Below are positions 33,589 through 42,468 of a DNA stretch of 64,000 bases, piece by piece. A program made the translations under genes and the position numbers. This DNA is from JAZDDE01 sp039714435. GTDB taxonomy: Bacteria > Gemmatimonadota > Gemmatimonadetes > Palauibacterales > Palauibacteraceae. The notes under the pieces are model-generated. The model searched no databases. It was not told the origin of the DNA and worked only from the letters and a program-made list of their open reading frames with translations. Location: the NCBI GenBank assembly GCA_039714435.1, contig JBDLJJ010000001.1, positions 1 to 64,000 on the forward strand, written 5' to 3'. Each line of letters starts with the position of its first letter. Within the stretch, counting starts at the first letter, position 1.

Positions 33589-36249
33589 ATGAAACAGGCG
33601 TATTCCTTCGGCGATGGCCACGCTGACGGCCACCGGGGCCTAAAGGATCTTCTGGGTGGCAAGGGAGCCAATATCGCCGAGATGACCCGCCTCGGCGTGC
33701 CTGTTCCGCCTGGATTCACGATCACCACTGAAGTCTGCCGGCACCATCTGATCAGCTCGGAGCTTCCCGAGGGATTGCACGATGAGGTCGTGGGGGCCCT
33801 GCGGCAGGTAGAGGCGCTTACCGGCAAAACTTTCGGAAGCCCGGACGATCCTCTTCTGGTTTCGGTTCGCTCCGGCGCCGCCATTTCGATGCCGGGAATG
33901 ATGGACACGATTCTCAACTTGGGCCTGAATGACCAGACGGTGAAGGGGCTGGCGCGGGTGTCGGAGGATGAGCGCTTCGCGTACGACAGCTATCGCCGTT
34001 TCATTCAGATGTACGGTGTGGTCGTGCTCGGAGTGCCCCACTCCGGATTCGAATCCATCTTCTCGGACGAGAAGCAGAAGTCCGGCGCCGAAGAAGATCA
34101 GGACATCAGCGCCGCACACTTGCGCCAGATTATCGAGCGCTACCGCGACCTTATCGTGCGGGAAGGCAGCGGTCCCTTTCCCGACAGCCCGGTAAAGCAG
34201 ATCTGGGGAGCTATCGAGGCGGTGTTCCACAGTTGGCGTAATCCGCGGGCCCGCGCTTACCGCCGGGAATACGGCATCCCCCACGATCTGGGCACCGGGG
34301 TCACGGTGCAGGCGATGGTATTCGGCAACCGGGGTCTGGGAAGCGGTACCGGAGTGGCCTTCACCCGCAACGCCGCCACCGGCGAGCCGGTCCTGTTCGG
34401 CGAGTTCCTCGTCAACGCTCAGGGAGAGGACGTCGTGGCCGGTATCCGCCACCCGCTCTCGATCGATCAGATGCAGGACCATCTGCCCGAGGCCTATGAA
34501 CAGCTCGTCGAAACAGCCGCCAGGCTCGAGCAGCACTACGGCGACATCCAGGATCTGGAGTTCACGGTCGAGGACGGGCGGCTTTTCCTTCTCCAGACGC
34601 GGACAGGAAAGCGTACCGCGCAGGCCGCCGTGCGCATTGCCGTGGACATGGCCGACGAAGGGTTGATCGACCGCAGGGCGGCAGTCCTGAGAGTCACGCC
34701 CCAGAGAATCGAACAGGTCCTGCACTCTACCGTGGACCCGGAGGCCGAGTTCGAGTCGATGGCGGTCGGAATACCCGCCTCCCCTGGCGCCGCGAGCGGA
34801 GGGCTCGTCTTCACGTCCGAGGAAGCCATCACCGCAGCCGCGGAAGGAGAAGCGGTTATCCTCGTCCGCCGTGAGACGTCGCCGGACGACTTCGAGGGCA
34901 TGGTCGCGGCCCAGGCGATCGTCACGACGCGGGGAGGAAAGGCGAGCCACGCGGCGGTCGTGGCGCGTGGGATGGGCAAGTGCTGCGTGGTGGGAACCCG
35001 CGACCTGCTCATCGATGAAGCGGCGGGCGAGATTCGCAGCAACGGAGTCGTCGTTCGGCGCGGCGAACCGCTCACGGTAGACGGTTCTTCAGGCGAAATC
35101 ATCGCGGGCACGATACCGACCGTGAAGCCCGAACCGGGCGAGTATTTCAACACGATCATGGACTGGGCCGACGAGTACAGGGTCCTGTCCGTACGGGCCA
35201 ACGCCGACACGCCCGAAGACGCGCTACGCGGCCGTCAGTTCGGGGCGGCGGGAATAGGCCTGTGCCGCACGGAGCACATGTTCGTGGGCGAACAGCGAAT
35301 CGATGCGATCCGAATGATGATCATGGCCCGGGACGACGAGTCTCGCAGCCGGGCGCTCGATCTGCTGCTGCCCATGCAAAGGAGTGATTTCGACGGGATC
35401 TTCCGGGCCATGGACGGGCTGCCCGTCACCATCCGGCTTCTCGACCCTCCCCTGCACGAGTTTCTTCCTGATGAGCCCGAGGAGCTGGAGCGCATGGCCC
35501 GGCTGCTGGAAGTCTCGCTCGAGGACGTGGCGCAGCGCGTGATCACGCTGGAGGAGGCTAATCCCATGCTCGGCCACAGGGGCTGCCGGCTGGGGTACTC
35601 GATTCCCGCCATTACCGAGATGCAGGCCAGAGCAATCTTCGAGGCCGCTGTCGCTGTGCAGCAGGACGGGGTGGCCGTTATTCCCGAAATCATGGTTCCA
35701 CTTGTCTCCACGGCGGCCGAGTTGGCGCAGCAGGCCGAACTGGTGCACCGGGTGGCGGCTGAGGTGTTCGCAGCGGCCGGTACGCGCGTGTCCTACCTGG
35801 TCGGTACGATGATCGAGCTGCCTCGGGCCTGTTTGACGGCGGCCGAGATCGCGGAACCGGCTGATTTCTTTTCGTTTGGAACCAACGACCTCACCCAGAC
35901 CACTTTCGGGCTCTCCCGCGATGACGCCGGGTCGTTCTTGCCACTATACCTGGAGAGCGGCGTGTTCGGCGCGGATCCGTTCCAGACGATAGACCGTGCT
36001 GGCGTGGGCCGCCTTATGAGTATCGCCGTTACCGAAGGCAAGGCCAGGAAGGAGTCGCTGAAGATCGGAATCTGCGGCGAGCATGGAGGCGACCCCGACT
36101 CGGTAGACTTCTGTCACGAGTTGGGCCTGGACTACGTGTCCTGCTCGCCCTTCCGAGTGCCGGTAGCCCGACTGGCGGCTGCCCACGCAGCGCTTGCCAG
36201 AGCGCCCGCTGACGCGCCCGCCGCAGCGCCCGCCGAAGGTGAGTCGTAG
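33589..36249 (+). CDS. ppdK: Pyruvate, phosphate dikinase
   Basis: Interconverts pyruvate, ATP and phosphate with PEP, AMP and diphosphate; 886 residues. Start ATG 33589 has GGAAAG nine bases upstream; a longer frame into purF lacks support. Seen: LLGGKGANIAEMTRLGVPVPPGFT (ATP-grasp), phosphohistidine loop TRGGKASHAAVVARGMG with His454, GLCRTEHMF, SFGTNDLTQTTFGLSRDDAG and CSPFRVPVARLAAA. The residue two before the catalytic His, usually a Thr that is the regulatory phosphorylation site, is Ala here. An Ala/Pro tail ends the protein. It sits 25 bases after purF and probably reads on from that operon. Confidence 0.96.
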   Translation: MKQAYSFGDGHADGHRGLKDLLGGKGANIAEMTRLGVPVPPGFTITTEVCRHHLISSELPEGLHDEVVGALRQVEALTGKTFGSPDDPLLVSVRSGAAISMPGMMDTILNLGLNDQTVKGLARVSEDERFAYDSYRRFIQMYGVVVLGVPHSGFESIFSDEKQKSGAEEDQDISAAHLRQIIERYRDLIVREGSGPFPDSPVKQIWGAIEAVFHSWRNPRARAYRREYGIPHDLGTGVTVQAMVFGNRGLGSGTGVAFTRNAATGEPVLFGEFLVNAQGEDVVAGIRHPLSIDQMQDHLPEAYEQLVETAARLEQHYGDIQDLEFTVEDGRLFLLQTRTGKRTAQAAVRIAVDMADEGLIDRRAAVLRVTPQRIEQVLHSTVDPEAEFESMAVGIPASPGAASGGLVFTSEEAITAAAEGEAVILVRRETSPDDFEGMVAAQAIVTTRGGKASHAAVVARGMGKCCVVGTRDLLIDEAAGEIRSNGVVVRRGEPLTVDGSSGEIIAGTIPTVKPEPGEYFNTIMDWADEYRVLSVRANADTPEDALRGRQFGAAGIGLCRTEHMFVGEQRIDAIRMMIMARDDESRSRALDLLLPMQRSDFDGIFRAMDGLPVTIRLLDPPLHEFLPDEPEELERMARLLEVSLEDVAQRVITLEEANPMLGHRGCRLGYSIPAITEMQARAIFEAAVAVQQDGVAVIPEIMVPLVSTAAELAQQAELVHRVAAEVFAAAGTRVSYLVGTMIELPRACLTAAEIAEPADFFSFGTNDLTQTTFGLSRDDAGSFLPLYLESGVFGADPFQTIDRAGVGRLMSIAVTEGKARKESLKIGICGEHGGDPDSVDFCHELGLDYVSCSPFRVPVARLAAAHAALARAPADAPAAAPAEGES

Positions 36250-36285
36250 CGCCCTTCCGCAGTGGCTTCTGCCGGCTCCCAGCCC

Positions 36286-36291
36286 TATTAT
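36286..36291 (+). promoter_or_regulatory. -10 element of the 5'-nucleotidase gene, near-leaderless
   Basis: TATTAT ends 5 bases before the ATG at 36297, and no Shine-Dalgarno is visible, so an mRNA from this element would start at or next to the start codon. The -35 side is weak (TGGCTT 17 bases upstream). Confidence 0.4.
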
Positions 36292-36296
36292 TCGGG

Positions 36297-37901
36297 ATGT
36301 TTAACCAAAAAACTCGCTCCGCGATTGTCCCGATTATTGCCCTCTCCCTGGCTGCCTGCGGGGGGCGTGGCTCTCAGGGCTCGAACACGAGCCCGCAGGC
36401 TGCCGCCACAGGACTGGTTTGCGCCACCGTTCTGTCCACAAACGACACACACGGCCAACTCGTGCCCCGCACCTTTCGCCGGATGGGTGAACGCGAAGTG
36501 GGAGGATCGGCCGTGCTGGGCGCCTATTTCGGAGCCATCCGGGACACGTCCAGCTGCCCGGTGTTCTTGTTCAGCGGCGGCGACATCATGCAGGGAACGC
36601 CGGTATCGAATCTCCTGGAGGGGGTGTCAACGATCGCCGCCTTCAACGAGCTGGACTACGACGCCGCCGCGCTCGGAAATCACGAATTCGACTGGGGCAT
36701 CATCATTCTGCGCCAGCGCATGGAGCAGGCTGACTTCCCCATCCTGGGCGCCAACGTGTATGAACGCGCCACAGGCGAGCACCCGGAGTGGCTGAGTCCG
36801 ACAGCCGTGGTCGAGCGACAGGGAGTGCGTATCGGCGTCGTGGGTCTGGCCACTCGCTCGACTCCGACTTCCACCCGTCCCTGGAACGTTTCGGAGCTGG
36901 AGTTTCGGCCTGTCTCGGAAGCGCTGAACGAGTACGTGCCGCAGCTCAGAGCTCAGGGCGTGCACTTCGTGGTGGCGACTATGCACGCGGGCGGGTTCTG
37001 CCGCAGCGATGAAGGCTGCGGCGGAGAAGCGTTCGATGAGGTGGGAGCAGCTGCTGAGCTGCCGGATTATGTCGTCACCGGCCACACCCATAGCCATCTC
37101 GAGCAATCGGTGCGGGGGGTCCCCATCATTCAGTCGCGATCCAGCACGGCTGCGTTTGGAGTCGGGCGCATGACGAGGACGGCTGGAGGTGAGATCTCGG
37201 CCCATATCGTTGACATCGTGGACGCGTACGCCGATCAAGTGACACCTGACCCGGACCTGGTGGAGATAGTCGGGAACTACGTGGCGCAGGTGGCTGACAT
37301 CTCAGAGCGGCTCATCGCGGCTGAAATCGCAGACGATCTTCCCCGCGTGAGCGGCGGCCAGGCCGGCTACCCGCTCGGACGCTTGATCGCGGACGCACAG
37401 CGGGGATCAGCCGGAACGCAGATCGCCATCATGAACAACGGCGGGATTCGAACCGACCTGGCCGCGGGCCAGCCCACGTTCGGCGACCTGTTCAGCATCC
37501 AGCCGTTCGGCAACGTGCTCGTGAGGCTCACCGTAAGTGGGAGCGTCGTCCTGGCGGCGCTGGAGCACGCTCTGGAGGACGGAGATCCCGACGCTCACAT
37601 CAGCGGTATCGTGGCGCGCTACGATCCTGCCGCTGGGCAGGGCTCCCGGGTGCTGTCCGCCGTTCTAACGGACGGACAAGAGGTAGTTACCAGCGGTAGC
37701 TATACGGTTGTGGTCAACGACTTCATGGCCGGCGGTGGTAGCGGCTTCACCATGTTCGAGGACGCCGAGGAACTCAAGGTCACGGGTACGGCGGATCTGG
37801 ATGCCCTCATCGCCTGGATCGAGGCAGCGGAGCAGCCGGTAGTTGGCCCGTCCGACCCACGCTGGGTGGCCGCGCCCGGCGGCTCGAATGGCTCGGATTG
37901 A
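36297..37901 (+). CDS. Exported 5'-nucleotidase (UshA/metallophosphoesterase family lipoprotein)
   Basis: 534 residues with a lipoprotein signal (IVPIIALSLAAC). N-terminal calcineurin-like phosphoesterase domain with STNDTHGQLVP, GGDIMQGTPVSN, GNHEFDWG and VVTGHTHSHLE; C-terminal nucleotidase domain with NNGGIRTDLAAG, LFSIQPFGNVLVRLTVSG and VNDFMAGGGSGFTMF. Expected to dephosphorylate extracellular nucleotides in the periplasm. It overlaps adenosine deaminase by TTGA and lies just after the purine synthesis operon, which points to purine scavenging. Confidence 0.93.
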   Translation: MFNQKTRSAIVPIIALSLAACGGRGSQGSNTSPQAAATGLVCATVLSTNDTHGQLVPRTFRRMGEREVGGSAVLGAYFGAIRDTSSCPVFLFSGGDIMQGTPVSNLLEGVSTIAAFNELDYDAAALGNHEFDWGIIILRQRMEQADFPILGANVYERATGEHPEWLSPTAVVERQGVRIGVVGLATRSTPTSTRPWNVSELEFRPVSEALNEYVPQLRAQGVHFVVATMHAGGFCRSDEGCGGEAFDEVGAAAELPDYVVTGHTHSHLEQSVRGVPIIQSRSSTAAFGVGRMTRTAGGEISAHIVDIVDAYADQVTPDPDLVEIVGNYVAQVADISERLIAAEIADDLPRVSGGQAGYPLGRLIADAQRGSAGTQIAIMNNGGIRTDLAAGQPTFGDLFSIQPFGNVLVRLTVSGSVVLAALEHALEDGDPDAHISGIVARYDPAAGQGSRVLSAVLTDGQEVVTSGSYTVVVNDFMAGGGSGFTMFEDAEELKVTGTADLDALIAWIEAAEQPVVGPSDPRWVAAPGGSNGSD

Positions 37902-38950
37902 GTCCCGGCATGCAGCCTGATGAGCTGCGCCGCCTGATTCGAGAGGTTCCCAAGACAGAGCTTCACGTCCATCTGGACGGGTCTCTGCGCCCTGAGACAA
38001 TCCAGGATCTGGCTGCGACCTACGGCGTCGAGCTTCCCTTCAGTGAGATCGACGAATTGGCCGACTACCTCCTCGTGCGGGACGCGGCGAACCTGGAGGA
38101 CTACCTGGCACGGTTCGAAGTGACGCTGTCCGTAATGCAGCGCTCTGACGCCCTGGAGCAGATCGCCTACGAACTGTGCGAAGACGCGGCGGCGGAGAAC
38201 GTACGCTACATGGAGATCCGCTACTCTCCGATTCTGCATACCCGGAACGGCCTTCCTCTGCCCGAGACGGTGGACGCACCCCTGCGGGGCATCCGGGCCG
38301 CGGAAGAAAAACTGGGGATTCGCGCCGCCTTGATCATCTGCGGCATTCGGAACATGTCGGCGGACGCATCGCGGGACTTGGCGGACCTGGCCGTCGCCTA
38401 CAAGGAGCGGGGCGTGGTGGGCTTCGACCTGGCCGGGGCCGAGTACAACTATCCGGCCAAGAAACACAAGAACGCGTTTTACACAGTGCGAAACGCTAAT
38501 ATCAGCGCCACGATTCACGCCGGAGAAGCTTACGGACCCGAGTCCATCCATCAGGCCATCCACTACTGCGGGGCGCACCGAATAGGCCATGGCACGAGGC
38601 TGTTCGAGGATCCGGATCTCATGCAGTACGTCAACGACCACCGGATTCCGCTGGAAATCTGCCTCACGAGTAACGTGCAGACGCGGGCCGTGGCGGATTT
38701 CGCGAGCCACCCGGTGCGGCAGTACTACGACGCCGGGCTCGTGGTCAGTCTCCATACTGACAACCGGCTCATGAGCGGCACGACGGTGACGGAAGAGTAT
38801 GCCCGGGCCGTCGAGCACCTGGACTTCGGGCTCGACGATGTGGCGCAGATGATCCTGAACGGCTTTCGTAGTTCTTTCCTGCATCAGGGTGAGAGATCCG
38901 AATTGCTGGAAGAGGTAGCCCCCGAAGTGCTTAGCCTGGCGGAGGCCTAG
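37898..38950 (+). CDS. add: Adenosine deaminase
   Basis: Zinc hydrolase converting adenosine or deoxyadenosine to inosine; 350 residues. Seen: metal His pair in TELHVHLDGSLRPE, HAGEAYGPESI, GHRIGHGTRL-like segment RIGHGTRLFEDP, and the metal Asp in SLHTDNRLMSGT, the variant common in Actinobacteria. TTG start overlaps the nucleotidase stop (TTGA); ATG 37910 is an in-frame alternative, neither has a clear ribosome site. With the preceding gene it forms an AMP to inosine salvage pair. Confidence 0.95.
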   Translation: MSPGMQPDELRRLIREVPKTELHVHLDGSLRPETIQDLAATYGVELPFSEIDELADYLLVRDAANLEDYLARFEVTLSVMQRSDALEQIAYELCEDAAAENVRYMEIRYSPILHTRNGLPLPETVDAPLRGIRAAEEKLGIRAALIICGIRNMSADASRDLADLAVAYKERGVVGFDLAGAEYNYPAKKHKNAFYTVRNANISATIHAGEAYGPESIHQAIHYCGAHRIGHGTRLFEDPDLMQYVNDHRIPLEICLTSNVQTRAVADFASHPVRQYYDAGLVVSLHTDNRLMSGTTVTEEYARAVEHLDFGLDDVAQMILNGFRSSFLHQGERSELLEEVAPEVLSLAEA

Positions 38951-38970
38951 GGCCGGATAGCGGGTACGCG

Positions 38971-38987
38971 AGAACCGACCCGGTTCT
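38971..38987. terminator. Perfect 7-bp hairpin after add
   Basis: AGAACCG-ACC-CGGTTCT, 21 bases past the add stop, within the 186-base gap before the TonB-dependent receptor. There is no T-tract, so it is either a weak terminator or an operator for the receptor. Downstream, TACAAT at 39010-39015 is a possible -10. Confidence 0.35.
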
Positions 38988-39136
38988 AGTCAGGCGGTGA
39001 CCCAGTCGTTACAATTATGAGATGGCTGCGCTAAGTGCACTCGGCACGCTTCACCTGACTGCGGTGATCGTGACCGATGCGTGACGCGTGGTCCTCTAAA
39101 TATGGAAGTCTAACCTAGAGAAAGCGGGTCAGATCC

Positions 39137-42100
39137 ATGGTTTCCACACGTCGTACGATGCAGGGAGCTTTCGCTTCCGCTCTTGCGCTCCTCCTCTTGG
39201 CCGCGCCAGCCGCAGCCCAGCAGACGACGGGAGCAATCCGCGGCACGGTCTCGGCCACTACTGGCGAGCCAATTGCGGCTACCGAAATGACCGCAACGAA
39301 CGTCGCGACTGGTGTTCGCCAGGCCACGATCTCTGGGGCCAACGGCAGGTATATCTTCCCGTCGCTCCAGGTCGGACGGTATCGCGTAGAGGCGAGGCGG
39401 ATCGGCTACCAGGCGCTGGTCCGGGAATCGATCCGGGTGTCGCTCGGCGGAACGGTGGTGCAGGATTTTGCCATGGAAGTCAGCGCGGCGGAGCTTGATC
39501 CGATCGTGGTGGCCGGCGCGAGGCCTCTTATCGATCCGGCTGAGACTGGTGTCGTGGACCTGGTCAGTTCGGAGGAAATCAACGCTATCCCCGCGCTGGG
39601 CCGTAATTTCTCCGACCTGGTGGCTCTGTCGCCGAAGGTGGGAGTTTCGGCCGGCGACGGTACAGGCGGAAACCTTTCGCTGGGCGGCGGACGCCGCGGT
39701 GCGAATCTCGTTCAGATCGACGGCGCGGGTTCGACCGGAACGTTCTTCGGCGGTGAAGCGCGCGGATCGGACCGCATTCCGTTCGCCTTCTCTATCGAGA
39801 GCGTACAGGAGTTCCAGGTCGTGTCCAACGGATTCGACGTGGAGTTCGGCTTCTTCACAGGCGGCGTAATCAACGCGGTCACCAAGTCCGGCACTAATGA
39901 AGTGCACGGCTCGCTGTTCGGATACTTTCAGGACGATCAGTTTACGCGCGCCGATTTCCAGGGTCGATCGGCCGACTTCAAATCGCGGCAGCTCGGCGGC
40001 ACCTTGTCGGGTCCCCTTATTCGCGACAAGCTTCACTTCTTCGTCGCCGTGGAGCGCCAGGACCGGGATCAGCCGATCTTCGGTCTTCCGGCGCCCGGTA
40101 CCGCTCCTGACCCGACGACGCGCGTCCATCCGGACAGCGTGGCGCGGTTCCTGGAGATCCTGGAAAGGGTTTACGGCGTAACGGACGCGGCTGGACAAAT
40201 CAATCAGACGCAGGACGAATGGTCGGTGTTCGGCAGGCTCGACTGGCAGCTCAACGACAAGCACCGGCTGACCCTTCGCCACAACTACACCGATCTCGAG
40301 CAATTGGGCGATCGGGTAAATCCAGATGAGACGATCCTCAACGGTGGGGTGTTCAACAACACCAGCAACTCGTTCGTGGCTCAGTTGAACTCGGTGTTCA
40401 CTCCGACTGTATGGAACGAGTTCCGCGGTCAGTACGCTACTGAGCCGAGGCCGCGTACGGCCAATACCCTGCTTCCCGAGGCCGAGGTCAACGTCACGAG
40501 CGACTTCGGTGGCGGCGAGACTCAGTCCCTGCGGGGCCTTGAGTGCTGCAACGACGCGGTTCTTCCGAATAACCTCGAGGAAACCACGATCGAGCTGAGC
40601 AACAGCCTGCACATTCTGGCCGGCGACCATGAGGTCAAGCTGGGCGGAATCTACAATCGTTTTGACTATGTGAATTTCTTCTTCTTCAATCAGCAAGGTC
40701 AGTTTGACTTCAACAGTCTGGAGGACTTCGAGAATCAGCAGCCGGACGACTTCAACAGAAATCTTCCCAATCCGGGTCCGGACGGACAGTTCTTTACGGA
40801 TGACGACGTCGGCCCGTTGGCGGACTACGCGACGAGCGAGGTTGGGCTGTACATTCAGGATACCTGGTCAGCTGGCGACAAGCTCAGCATCCAGGCGGGT
40901 GTCCGGTTCGACTTTACCAAAATGCTCGATTCGGCTCCGCTCAACTCCCAGCTCGTGACTGACCTTGGTATTAGCACCGATTTTCGCCCGGACGACAACA
41001 ATATCTCACCGCGCCTGAGCTTCACCTACGATCCGACAGGTGAAGGCAGCAGCATCATTCGCGGTGGCGGCGGCCTGTTCTTCGGTCGGTTCCCATCGGT
41101 GCTCTATTCGAACTCGCTGCTCAACACAGGCGGCAACCAGCTCGGGCTGTTCTGTGATGACGATGAGGTGCCGTTCCCGGATTATCAGGCGTTCGCGGCT
41201 GACCTGACCAACATTCCGACGGCGTGCGCTGGCGGCGGCGGTGCTTCCCCCCCGACCGCGGACATCAACACGTTCTCGCCGGATTTCGAGTACCCGAAGA
41301 CATTTAAGGCCAGCCTCGGGTACGAGCAGGAGATCGGTGAGGGCTTCAAGCTCGACTTCGACTTCTTGCTCGCGAATACTACCAGCAACTTCTCCGTACA
41401 GGATCAGAACCAGGGTCCCGAGTTGTTCCGGTCAGGCATCGAGAATCGCCCGGTGTTCTCCACCGTTCGATCTTCAGGCAGTCCCTCGTCGAGCGCCGGC
41501 CGAATCACGAACAACTTTGACGAAGTATTGGTGCACGTCAGCAACTCAGAGTCGCGGACATACCAGCTTTCGGTCGGTCTCTCGCAGCGCGGAGAGACAT
41601 TCAGTTGGCAAACTGGATACACGTACTCTGATAGCAAGGACAACAACTCCTACTCCTGCTGCACCACGACGACGGGTATTTTCGAGCAGACAACAGCAGG
41701 AAACGTCAACTTCATCGGCGATCGCGGCGATGACGTTGAGGGTAACTGGGGCACGGCTGACTTCAACCGCAAACACACGTTCGTGCTTTCAGGGAACGCC
41801 GCCCTGCCGGCCGATTTCGAGATCAGCGGAATCTGGAGAACCTTCTCCGGGCGGCCGTGGACCGCCGTCGTCGACGGCAACGTCAACGGTGACCGTGACT
41901 TCGGAAACGATCGGGCGTACATCGGAACCAATCTGGTGTTCGACGATCCGGCCGCGGATGTGGCCCAGCTGAACGAGCACATGGCCAACCATAGCTGTTT
42001 GCGCGAAGCAGAAGGTCGAATCATCGGCCGCAACACCTGCGAAAATGACTTCTTTACACAGGTGGACATGCGGCTGCGCAAAGGATTCAACATCAAAGGC

Positions 42101-42346
42101 AACCAGAAGTTCGAGATCATAGTAGACGCGTTCAACGTGCTCAACTTGATCAACGACGATTGGAGCCGTCAGATCGGAGTGGGATCGTTCAGCGATGAGA
42201 CAGAGCTGCTCTCCGTGGAAGGCTTCGACTCGGCGACCAATACGTTCGTCTACTCGGTCAATCCGAGCTTCGGTGAAGAGAGCGATCTCAACCGGTTCCG
42301 GACCAATCAGGGCACGCTGCAGCTGGGCGTGAAGTACGTCTTCTAG
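39137..42346 (+). CDS. TonB-dependent receptor, Oar-like, with N-terminal carboxypeptidase regulatory-like domain
   Basis: 1069 residues: signal peptide (ALALLLLAAPAAAQ), a CarboxypepD_reg domain (GAIRGTVSATTGEPI ... YRVEARRIGYQ), a plug (ALGRNFSDLVALSPKVGV; GSDRIPFAFSIESVQEFQVVS) and a long beta-barrel that ends in an aromatic residue (LQLGVKYVF), the outer-membrane insertion signal. Substrate unknown; such receptors import large or scarce molecules with TonB energy. Vicinal Cys pairs (GLECCND and YSCCTTT) suggest disulfides in extracellular loops. It stands alone, with its own upstream gap and a strong terminator behind it. Confidence 0.92.
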   Translation: MVSTRRTMQGAFASALALLLLAAPAAAQQTTGAIRGTVSATTGEPIAATEMTATNVATGVRQATISGANGRYIFPSLQVGRYRVEARRIGYQALVRESIRVSLGGTVVQDFAMEVSAAELDPIVVAGARPLIDPAETGVVDLVSSEEINAIPALGRNFSDLVALSPKVGVSAGDGTGGNLSLGGGRRGANLVQIDGAGSTGTFFGGEARGSDRIPFAFSIESVQEFQVVSNGFDVEFGFFTGGVINAVTKSGTNEVHGSLFGYFQDDQFTRADFQGRSADFKSRQLGGTLSGPLIRDKLHFFVAVERQDRDQPIFGLPAPGTAPDPTTRVHPDSVARFLEILERVYGVTDAAGQINQTQDEWSVFGRLDWQLNDKHRLTLRHNYTDLEQLGDRVNPDETILNGGVFNNTSNSFVAQLNSVFTPTVWNEFRGQYATEPRPRTANTLLPEAEVNVTSDFGGGETQSLRGLECCNDAVLPNNLEETTIELSNSLHILAGDHEVKLGGIYNRFDYVNFFFFNQQGQFDFNSLEDFENQQPDDFNRNLPNPGPDGQFFTDDDVGPLADYATSEVGLYIQDTWSAGDKLSIQAGVRFDFTKMLDSAPLNSQLVTDLGISTDFRPDDNNISPRLSFTYDPTGEGSSIIRGGGGLFFGRFPSVLYSNSLLNTGGNQLGLFCDDDEVPFPDYQAFAADLTNIPTACAGGGGASPPTADINTFSPDFEYPKTFKASLGYEQEIGEGFKLDFDFLLANTTSNFSVQDQNQGPELFRSGIENRPVFSTVRSSGSPSSSAGRITNNFDEVLVHVSNSESRTYQLSVGLSQRGETFSWQTGYTYSDSKDNNSYSCCTTTTGIFEQTTAGNVNFIGDRGDDVEGNWGTADFNRKHTFVLSGNAALPADFEISGIWRTFSGRPWTAVVDGNVNGDRDFGNDRAYIGTNLVFDDPAADVAQLNEHMANHSCLREAEGRIIGRNTCENDFFTQVDMRLRKGFNIKGNQKFEIIVDAFNVLNLINDDWSRQIGVGSFSDETELLSVEGFDSATNTFVYSVNPSFGEESDLNRFRTNQGTLQLGVKYVF

Positions 42347-42394
42347 AACGATTCGGACGGAGTAAACAGCGGCCCGCACCTTGCGTGGCAGCGG

Positions 42395-42431
42395 AGAAGG
42401 GGGCGGAGGCGACTCTGCCCCCTTCTTTTTT
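42395..42431 (+). terminator. Strong intrinsic terminator of the TonB-dependent receptor
   Basis: AGAAGGGGGC (42395-42404) pairs with GCCCCCTTCT (42417-42426). The inner GGAG/CTCT extends this to a 14-bp stem (one G-U pair) closed by a GCGA (GNRA) tetraloop, followed by six T (42426-42431). This is the clearest Rho-independent terminator in the window. Confidence 0.9.
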
Positions 42432-42468
42432 CGACAACCAGTTCCGAGCGGACAACCATGGAGGATTT

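Noticed and set aside
33640..34950. Long minus-strand frame (436 codons) opposite ppdK
   Set aside because: Antisense shadow of a conserved enzyme; no start context or family features.
37700..38884. Minus-strand frame (394 codons) opposite add
   Set aside because: Its codon positions mirror the conserved deaminase frame; no independent support.
38984..39015. Promoter TTCTAG ... TACAAT for the TonB-dependent receptor
   Set aside because: Spacer of 20 bases and a poor -35; the -10 alone is mentioned but not called.
39110..40696. Long open frame (528 codons) antisense to the TonB-dependent receptor
   Set aside because: High-GC antisense shadow: no recognisable domain, and the plus-strand frame carries clear signal peptide, plug and barrel features.
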